Source: Cupriavidus sp. IDO
Lineage (GTDB): Bacteria; Pseudomonadota; Gammaproteobacteria; Burkholderiales; Burkholderiaceae
Direction of reading: 5' to 3'
Length of the DNA: 64,000 bases
NCBI RefSeq assembly: GCF_000812465.1
Contig: NZ_JWMA01000042.1
Coordinates: 61,162 to 125,161 of the forward strand
Under the pieces are notes generated by a model. It did no database searches. It was not told the DNA's origin and saw only the letters and a list, made by a program, of their open reading frames with translations. Positions 56,449 to 64,000 of the stretch are shown here, piece after piece. Every line of letters begins with the position of its first letter. The first letter of the stretch is position 1. The position numbers and the translations under genes are program-made.

Positions 56449-56932
56449 AAGACTGCCTCATCGTGACGGAGATATCCCCGAAGGGAAGCGATGTCATAGA
56501 CGCGCTACCGCCGGTATAAAAGCGCGTGAAGCCCAGCAGGTCCAGGACGGGAGTGAATGTATAGCCAGTGATCCTGACCGTCACCGTGTTGATCGCAGGA
56601 TTGCTTCCCTGGAAAATATTGGAGGTACATGTCGGGTCTGACGCATCGCAGATGCCAACCATGCTTGCCGTCAGTCCAGGCACCAGAGTCGGCTGGGACT
56701 GCCCGACCACCGGTGTGCCGTACACGACCAGGTTCGTCGCCGTAGCGTGCGCAGCTGCGCTGCCCGCCGCTTGCGTACTCAGGTATCTCGCTGCATCCCG
56801 GGTCGATTTCGCCAGGGTGTTGTATGTATAGATGGCCCGGCCAAACTCGGTGACGCCAAAGCAGATTGCCAGGAGCAATGAAATTGTGATCGCCAACTCG
56901 ACCAGAGCCACACCTTTTTGTCGCTTCTTCAT
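56441..56932 (-). CDS. TadE/TadF-family minor pseudopilin
   Basis: 163 residues. KKRQKGVALVELAITISLLLA is the basic leader, Gly cleavage site, Glu +5 and transmembrane helix; then FGRAIYTYNTLAKSTRDAARYL, the TadE-like amphipathic region, and a beta-rich domain with two Cys (ICDASDPTC). Start ATG 56932 follows TAGGTGAGACCG, better than the GTG three codons upstream. It lies directly after tadG (9-nt gap). Confidence 0.88.
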   Translation of the reverse strand: MKKRQKGVALVELAITISLLLAICFGVTEFGRAIYTYNTLAKSTRDAARYLSTQAAGSAAAHATATNLVVYGTPVVGQSQPTLVPGLTASMVGICDASDPTCTSNIFQGSNPAINTVTVRITGYTFTPVLDLLGFTRFYTGGSASMTSLPFGDISVTMRQSYE

Positions 56933-56941
56933 CGGTCTCAC

Positions 56942-58180
56942 CTACTGAACAAGAGCCGGAATCATGGGGCCGAAATTACCGCCGGCCAGACCGTTGGTTG
57001 TGCACGGGCTGCTGATGGACGCTGCGTTGCCCAGGTACTCGAACTGAACGGTCAGCGTGGGCCCGCTGATTGGTTGCAGCATGAGCATGCAAGCATAATC
57101 CAGGACTTTCGAGGCATCGGAGACAATGGGAACGATGACAAGGCGGCGACTCATTCCCAGTTTTGCGTAGTCACCATTGGTCCCCGGAACCGCAAGCGTC
57201 TTGTAGCCGCCTTTCATGTTCAGGCCGGTGATCGTGTCGCCAACGTTTATATCCGTACTGGTGTTCGCATAACTCGCATATGCAAGGCGCTTGGTCTTGA
57301 AGTTGGTTGCCGTAGGATCAGTGCCGCCGGAGGAACCGGAATACGCTTGCTTGCCATTGGGCCAATTCGTCGACGTGTATGCGTATCCCGTGAAGTCAGG
57401 CCGCAGGAGGGTCATATCCCCATTGTTCTTGTAGATGCCAAAGCGACCATTCCACTGGTCATCCACGGCGACCTTCGCGCCAGGTGTGCGAAGGGTATCG
57501 TTGACCTTGGAGTTGCAGTACCCGACGCTCATTTCTGATTTGGTTTCATTGGCGTTCGTGGATCCGTCCAGGTTATACCAGCCCATCTCTCCCGGGGAAG
57601 CCGTCTTGGTCCCGTCGTAGAGTACGGTTACCCAGTCTCCAAAAGCGAATCCGTAGTCCGGGGCACTCGTGCCGGATTTGGGTCGCAAACCGACAGGAAT
57701 CGGACAAGTGCTCTGTGCATGGACACGCGTAGCGACACCGATGGCGGCGACTGCATTGCTGGAAGAACCGCCAACCATCTGAATCAGATGGGCCGCTATC
57801 CCCGACGTAACGTGATCGCACTTTGCGTAGCGCGCATTGGCAACGGGCGTAAAGGACGAGCTATATGTACCGTTGAGAGAATCACTAAAGGTGACGTCCG
57901 AATCGACGAGCGATGCCGCGATCTTCTGATACCCGACCTTGTTGGCATTCCCGGAAGTGAGGCCTGCGCTGGCGGCCCGTGTCAGGGCGTCCGCCGCCCC
58001 ATCCAGCTCCTGCGCCGCGGCCAGCGCGCAACTGTCTACCGCCGACTGAAGCTCGGTCTTTGCGACGAACAGCCCGCCCAGGTCAATGACCAGCCCGGCC
58101 ATGCCGAGCAGCACGGCAAGGATCAGGCCGACAATCGGGAGGATGGCCCCTTCTTCCTTCTTTTTGCTGTACTTGGACAT
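56942..58180 (-). CDS. tadG: TadG-like pilus protein
   Basis: 412 residues. Basic N-terminus (MSKYSKKKEEG), a hydrophobic helix (AILPIVGLILAVLLGMAGLVIDLGG) and the Tad domain KTELQSAVDSCALAAAQELDG, the hallmark of TadG-like N-termini. The remaining about 330 residues are a large periplasmic/extracellular domain rich in Ser, Thr, Asn and Gly, with few Lys clusters; no von Willebrand A motif was seen. First gene of the minus-strand trio with the two TadE-like genes. Weak Shine-Dalgarno. Confidence 0.88.
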   Translation of the reverse strand: MSKYSKKKEEGAILPIVGLILAVLLGMAGLVIDLGGLFVAKTELQSAVDSCALAAAQELDGAADALTRAASAGLTSGNANKVGYQKIAASLVDSDVTFSDSLNGTYSSSFTPVANARYAKCDHVTSGIAAHLIQMVGGSSSNAVAAIGVATRVHAQSTCPIPVGLRPKSGTSAPDYGFAFGDWVTVLYDGTKTASPGEMGWYNLDGSTNANETKSEMSVGYCNSKVNDTLRTPGAKVAVDDQWNGRFGIYKNNGDMTLLRPDFTGYAYTSTNWPNGKQAYSGSSGGTDPTATNFKTKRLAYASYANTSTDINVGDTITGLNMKGGYKTLAVPGTNGDYAKLGMSRRLVIVPIVSDASKVLDYACMLMLQPISGPTLTVQFEYLGNAASISSPCTTNGLAGGNFGPMIPALVQ

Positions 58181-58666
58181 ATGGCATCGACCATTAGGTG
58201 AAGAGACATCAGCACTCAGCTCAGGTCAATAATGGAATCAGGCCAGCCCCCCGGAGACCCGTCCGCGTCGTCATGTTCCAATGGGCGCTACAAGCAACCG
58301 AAGCGCCCACCGGACAACGCAAGCAACATCCCATACCCAGCTTCGTACAAGCATTCTTGGCGATGCGAGGGTCAAATGGTATCGACCCAATGGCGGAACC
58401 AGTATGTAGGGCTGCAGTCGCGCCAGGAACTCGCAAGCGACGCATCAACGCCTGGCGCGAATTGCGGAATATCCGGCGAGCTCGTGTCAGGCCGCGGCTT
58501 TGCGGGGGTCACGCGACCGTATCCCGGCACTCTTCCGGTCGACAATGCATGTGACATCACTTCCGGCATCCGGGGCGTGTTACAGCTTTGATTCATACTT
58601 CGACCTGCATGCCGAAGGGCGTGCATCGGATGGAAACAGAAAATCCTTGTGTCGCAGCCACAAGAA
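58181..58666. other. Control region of the tadG group
   Basis: 486 nt between tadG and the groEL terminator. No supported gene. Contains the sigma-54-like site at 58293-58308 (minus strand). The rest shows nothing recognisable. Confidence 0.5.
58293..58308 (-). promoter_or_regulatory. Candidate sigma-54 promoter for tadG
   Basis: Minus-strand GGGCGCTTCGGTTGCT: GG and GC 10 bases apart, 9 of 11 conserved positions of TGGCAC-N5-TTGCW. Predicted start near 58282, about 100 nt before the tadG ATG. Same promoter class as predicted for flp1, which would join the two halves of the pilus locus. Confidence 0.4.
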
Positions 58667-58700
58667 AAAACCCCCGCGAGCTTTCGCTCGCGGGGGTTTT
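58667..58700 (-). terminator. Rho-independent terminator of groEL (copy 2)
   Basis: 14-bp stem (58667-58680 with 58687-58700, AAAACCCCCGCGAG arm) with 6-nt loop, followed by TTTTTT on the minus strand, 40 nt after the groEL stop. Confidence 0.92.
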
Positions 58701-58740
58701 GAGGACAGTCTGCCGGTTGAGGCAGTCAGTCGGTCATGAA

Positions 58741-60721
<1,981 letters not shown>

Positions 60722-60813
60722 ACGGACTCCTAGATACAAAAAGTGAGTTTTGGTTCACAAATTCGGCCGCGAGAACTTCACGGCCGCGCAATGTTGGGTA
60801 CCGCTGGAGGCTG

Positions 60814-60840
60814 TTAGCACTCACCCCCTGCGAGTGCTAA
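60814..60840. promoter_or_regulatory. CIRCE operator (HrcA-binding)
   Basis: Perfect TTAGCACTC-N9-GAGTGCTAA, identical to consensus, immediately downstream of and touching the groESL -10 box. HrcA repressor binding here gives heat-shock control. Confidence 0.96.
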
Positions 60841-60868
60841 TTATAGGGACGGGGGTTTACGTTTTCAA
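60840..60868 (-). promoter_or_regulatory. groESL sigma-70 promoter
   Basis: Minus strand TTGAAA (complement of 60863-60868), 17-nt spacer, TATAAT (complement of 60840-60845). Near-perfect vegetative promoter abutting CIRCE. Confidence 0.9.
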
Positions 60869-61133
60869 GACAGCGGCTTGATGAGGGTTTTCCCTTGGGT
60901 GGATGATGCCGCACCCGGCTGTCGAGATTTATTCAACTTTGAACTTTGTTCGCTCAACGCCGAACCGCCACTGCTCACGTGACCAACACTCCCTTCGTAA
61001 ACCACTTTGTCCAGCACGGCTGCGACGAAGGAGGCTCAGCCGACCACTGCGATTGCCTGAATATCGCGATCAGCCGGTTTTGCCAGGCCATGGGACTGCG
61101 AACGGAGGGCCTGTAGTTGGCAGGCCGACGCTG

Positions 61134-62042
61134 CTAGCTGACCTCCCGGGGCAACTCGTCCTTCAGAAAGTCCACAAGGGCGCGCACTGCAGGCATCATT
61201 CCCCGGCGGGTCGGAAACAGCACCGCCAATCGACCCTCCCGAGGGCGCCATTCCGGCAGCAAGACTGACAAGGTTCCAGCCTCGATCTCGCTTCGGCAGG
61301 CATAGAGAGGCAAGCTTGCGATACCCATCCCAGCCAACGCCGCCTCTTTCAATGAGGCGATATTGTCGCTTTGCAGGCGCGGTTGAATTGACCGGGTGAC
61401 TACGTCGCCAGAGGTGCAGACCAGGCGCAAGGCAGTTGTTGGTTCATGGATCGAGGCATACGTCAGGAAGTCGCCAGGCGGCAGCGATTCGGGGGAGTCG
61501 ATCACGGCGCTCCGAGCCAAATACGCTCGGCTGGCAACCAGCCCCCAGCGAGCGGTACACAGGGGAGCCTGCACCAGGCTGGATGATTCCGTCTCCATGC
61601 CCAGGCCGCGTATTACCACGTCGATATGTTCCTCAACGAGGTCGACCTGCCGGTTGCTGGCCTGGATGGCGAGCCGGACCTTGGGGTAGCGCAGCATGAA
61701 ACGAGGAACCAGCCTGGCCAGCACGGTATCTGTCAGCGGAACCGGCATGCTGACCCGCACCAGCCCGGTGGGTTCTGCCGTTCGCCGACGAACGGCGTCT
61801 TCACCGGCTTGTGCCTCCGAAATCATGGCCCGGCAATGGTCATACAGTTCCTGGCCGGCATCGGTCAGGCTCAGACGACGAGAAGTTCGCTGAAGGAGCC
61901 GGACGCCAAGCGCGTTCTCCAGGCCGGTAACCCGTCGGGAAATGTGCGACTTGCTGACGCCGAGGGCCTCCCCTGCAGCGGTGAAGCCGCGGTGCTCGAT
62001 CACCTTTGCAAAGAGATAGAGGTCGTTCAGGTCGAGAGGCAT
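61134..62042 (-). CDS. LysR-type transcriptional regulator
   Basis: 302 residues. N-terminal HTH (LNDLYLFAKVIEHRGFTAAGEALGVSKSHISRRV) and a substrate-binding domain; the N-terminus and the LVEEHIDVVIRG segment are typical of the large CrgA/DmlR-like group. Divergent from an isochorismatase-fold gene and a pirin gene; a 9-bp dyad lies 27-48 nt upstream of its start. It probably controls that operon and itself, with an unknown effector. Confidence 0.92.
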   Translation of the reverse strand: MPLDLNDLYLFAKVIEHRGFTAAGEALGVSKSHISRRVTGLENALGVRLLQRTSRRLSLTDAGQELYDHCRAMISEAQAGEDAVRRRTAEPTGLVRVSMPVPLTDTVLARLVPRFMLRYPKVRLAIQASNRQVDLVEEHIDVVIRGLGMETESSSLVQAPLCTARWGLVASRAYLARSAVIDSPESLPPGDFLTYASIHEPTTALRLVCTSGDVVTRSIQPRLQSDNIASLKEAALAGMGIASLPLYACRSEIEAGTLSVLLPEWRPREGRLAVLFPTRRGMMPAVRALVDFLKDELPREVS

Positions 62043-62068
62043 GGCATAGGGTCACTTCCGTTGGGCTC

Positions 62069-62090
62069 ATCGTTTCCTGTTGGAAACGAT
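62069..62090. promoter_or_regulatory. LysR operator candidate
   Basis: Perfect inverted repeat ATCGTTTCC-TGTT-GGAAACGAT in the divergent spacer, containing the T-N11-A core of LysR boxes. A further ATCGTT half site is at 62112-62117, suggesting a recognition site plus an activation site. Confidence 0.65.
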
Positions 62091-62228
62091 AGGTTGCTAT
62101 TTACCACATTTATCGTTGGTCGTTGCATGTCTATCATGCTTTCAACCCGGTTATGTGATGCACCGGACGATCACGGGCGGCGTCGATACGTTCGCTGCCT
62201 TCTCCTACCACCAACGTTCTTGTCGATC

Positions 62229-62957
62229 ATGAAACTTCATTCGCTCCTGAAAGCCACGGCTCTCTCTCTGGCCGTTGTCACGACTTCCGCTGCCATGACC
62301 GGCGTGGCTGCCGCCGCCCCCGCCAACAATGCCGCGGCGCCTGCCGGCGCAACATACTCCCTGCTGTCCCGGGACAACACGGTACTTCTGCTGGTTGATC
62401 ATCAGGTGGGCCTATTCACCGGCGTGCGCGACATCGACGTCGGTCAGCTCAAGCACAATGTGGTGGGCCTGGCCAAGGCGGCGAAAACGCTCGGGATTCC
62501 TGTCATCGTCACCGCCACGATGCCGGATGGCATGTGGGGCCCCACCATTCCCGAACTGACTGGCGCGCTTCCGGGTGTGCCGGTGATCAGCCGTACGGCA
62601 ATCAATGCGTGGGATGACCCGAAGGTTCGGGCCGCAATTGAAAAGACCGGTCGCAAGCAAGTGCTGATTGCCGGCGTGTCGCTGGAGGTCTGCGCCACGT
62701 TCCCCGCATTGACGCTGAAGGCAGCGGGCTACGATCCGCGTGTGGTCCTGGACGCATCGGGTACGTTCAGCGATGCCAAGCGTACGGCCGGATTGCAGCG
62801 CCTGGCTACCGCCGGTATTACGGTGACTGACTACGCCACGGCCGGGGTTGAGATGCTGAAGGGCAACAATGATCCGAAAGCGCAACAGGTATATGCCGAC
62901 CTCGACATGCCCTTTGCCGGCCTGGTATGGCAGCTCAAGAACAGCCCAGGCAAGTGA
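62229..62957 (+). CDS. Exported isochorismatase-fold hydrolase (YcaC-like)
   Basis: 242 residues. A signal peptide of about 30 residues (LLKATALSLAVVTTSAAMTGVAAAA), then a cysteine-hydrolase domain. Catalytic Asp57 in LLLVDHQVGLF, a Lys in the middle strand region, and nucleophile Cys155 in GVSLEVCATFPAL; cis-peptide loop region precedes it. YcaC-type enzymes are usually cytoplasmic, so the export signal is unusual. Start MKLHSLLK at 62229; a longer in-frame start upstream would add a non-signal-like N-terminus. First of a two-gene unit with the pirin gene. Confidence 0.85.
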   Translation: MKLHSLLKATALSLAVVTTSAAMTGVAAAAPANNAAAPAGATYSLLSRDNTVLLLVDHQVGLFTGVRDIDVGQLKHNVVGLAKAAKTLGIPVIVTATMPDGMWGPTIPELTGALPGVPVISRTAINAWDDPKVRAAIEKTGRKQVLIAGVSLEVCATFPALTLKAAGYDPRVVLDASGTFSDAKRTAGLQRLATAGITVTDYATAGVEMLKGNNDPKAQQVYADLDMPFAGLVWQLKNSPGK

Positions 62958-63054
62958 ATCTGAGATGGTCCGGCGAAAAGGCACTGTGATGCTGCTCTGC
63001 CGGACCTCCCCGAAATCATCCAGGCCGACGCAATCTGGCCGAATGTGGCTACAT

Positions 63055-63855
63055 ATGGTTCAAATAATGAATGTTGCAGATGACGTGAAAATTGTCGGTC
63101 CCGTGAAAGGGAACGAACTGGTGATCGGAGACCATTTTGATGCGCTGAATTTCAATCGCAAGAATGGCACGCCCAACCCCTTGCTGATGGTCGATCACTT
63201 CCGGATGCGGGCGCCTACCTTCGGGCCGCATCCTCATGCCGGATTCTCTGCGATCACCTACGTCTTCGAGGATTCAACAAGTGCGCACCAAAACCGTGAC
63301 TCAATCGGGAATTTCGGCCCGATTCGTCCGGGAGCGCTCCATTGGATGGTTGCAGGCAGCGGCGCGGTCCACGATGAATGGCCGGCGATCGAGGGCGCCG
63401 AAACCCATGGGATGCAAATCTTCGTGGAGCTTCCGCAGGAACTGAAATCAGTGTCACCGTACGCCATCGACGTGAACGCTGAGGATATTCCCGCGTTGGT
63501 CGAGGATGGCCTGAGGGTTCGCGTCGCAGCAGGCAAGCTCGGAGACCTTTCATCCCCCATCACCCTCCCGCAGGAGTTCCTGCTGCTTGACTGCTTCTTT
63601 GAGCGTGGCGCGGCTTTTGACTTCTCGGGCCAGTTGCACGCGAGCACATGGCTTTACGTACTCGCCGGCGAACCCGGCATTTTTCTGCATGACCAGGAAG
63701 TTCGGCTTTCAGCCGGGCAGGCGTTGGCAATCCAAGCGCCTCGTGTCGGCACGCCGCTCGCAATCACCAGCGAAACCGTTAGCCATTTTGTTCTGATGTC
63801 GGGCGCCACGGTCGGGTCGCAAGCTGACCGCCCGGGAAGGATCAGCCCCCCCTGA
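63055..63855 (+). CDS. Pirin-family protein
   Basis: 266 residues, bicupin. Metal-site residues in the N-terminal cupin are His-Pro-His (FGPHPHAGFS), and His and Glu in GAVHDEWP; the second cupin lies after FLLLDCFFERGA. Bacterial pirins can act as quercetinase-like dioxygenases or redox regulators; activity here unknown. The start is uncertain: ATG 63055 is used, with 63067 downstream and 62989 (AAGG at good distance) upstream as alternatives. 97 nt after the isochorismatase-fold gene. Confidence 0.85.
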   Translation: MVQIMNVADDVKIVGPVKGNELVIGDHFDALNFNRKNGTPNPLLMVDHFRMRAPTFGPHPHAGFSAITYVFEDSTSAHQNRDSIGNFGPIRPGALHWMVAGSGAVHDEWPAIEGAETHGMQIFVELPQELKSVSPYAIDVNAEDIPALVEDGLRVRVAAGKLGDLSSPITLPQEFLLLDCFFERGAAFDFSGQLHASTWLYVLAGEPGIFLHDQEVRLSAGQALAIQAPRVGTPLAITSETVSHFVLMSGATVGSQADRPGRISPP

Positions 63856-64000
63856 TGTCGACTTTCCGTGCCCAAGGGGGGCGTTCTGGATACCTGAAGC
63901 GCAGGCTTGATGTGCGCTGAGGCGGTCCATCTGATGGCAGAGCGGCGGGAGCCGGACTGCGTGATCGGCCAGAGCGCGCTTGAATCGAGCCTGGCCGCCT
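63856..64000. other. Right-edge sequence without a supported gene
   Basis: 145 nt after the pirin stop. A loose GCCCCCC/GGGGGGC pair (63845-63851 with 63876-63882, loop 24 nt) could be a weak terminator. Frames run open to the edge on both strands but none can be judged. Confidence 0.4.

Noticed and set aside
60903..61133. Possible gene between the groESL promoter and the LysR gene
   Set aside because: The open frames on the plus strand are low-complexity and lack a Shine-Dalgarno; nothing recognised.

Overview
The window is high-GC DNA from a beta-proteobacterium of the Burkholderiaceae, most likely Cupriavidus (necator/taiwanensis group). This rests on recognised proteins and gene order: a secondary alcohol dehydrogenase very like the Ralstonia eutropha enzyme (from memory), nadE next to glnB, a pilG-H-I-J-L chemotaxis block behind a rubredoxin gene, and groESL with a CIRCE element. 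No rRNA, tRNA, CRISPR array or intact insertion sequence was seen.

Layout. 1-13.4 kb is core housekeeping: start of an exported protein, alcohol dehydrogenase, lolA with a lipoprotein gene, ftsK, trxB, an Smr protein, a TRIC/UPF0126 membrane protein, glnB, nadE, a FemAB-like acyltransferase, cytochrome b561 and ppa. 13.5-17.4 kb is a catabolic operon (aldehyde dehydrogenase, small membrane protein, SDR, MFS transporter). 17.6-18.4 kb encodes a Pro/Ala-rich envelope protein. 18.5-28.9 kb, minus strand, encodes type IV pilus (twitching) chemotaxis: PilG, PilH, PilI, PilJ and a 1983-residue PilL/ChpA kinase, with a rubredoxin upstream. 29.1-34.8 kb holds hemL, lemA with two TPM-domain genes, and a divergent MFS/LysR pair.

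34.8-58.7 kb is the most interesting part. A 1.3-kb gene-poor stretch precedes a VpsR-like regulator with an intact sigma-54 contact motif. Next comes a glycan cassette: GtrA flippase, GtrB-like GT2 and three DUF2029/GT87 membrane glycosyltransferases. After another 1.07-kb gene-poor, palindrome-rich stretch lies a complete tad/flp pilus locus: two tandem flp pilins, tadV, an unusual AAA+ ATPase gene, rcpC, rcpA, a lipoprotein gene, tadZ, tadA, tadB and tadC. The tadG and TadE-like genes sit on the opposite strand, beyond a metallophosphoesterase gene. They are bracketed by two near-copies of the groEL terminator region. Candidate sigma-54 promoters lie upstream of flp1 and tadG. My inference is that the regulator, glycan cassette and pilus form one surface-adhesion module in which the pilin or a co-expressed glycan may be made by the adjacent transferases.

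58.7-64 kb contains groEL/groES with promoter and CIRCE, then a LysR gene divergent from an exported isochorismatase-fold gene and a pirin gene, with a perfect 9-bp inverted repeat between them.
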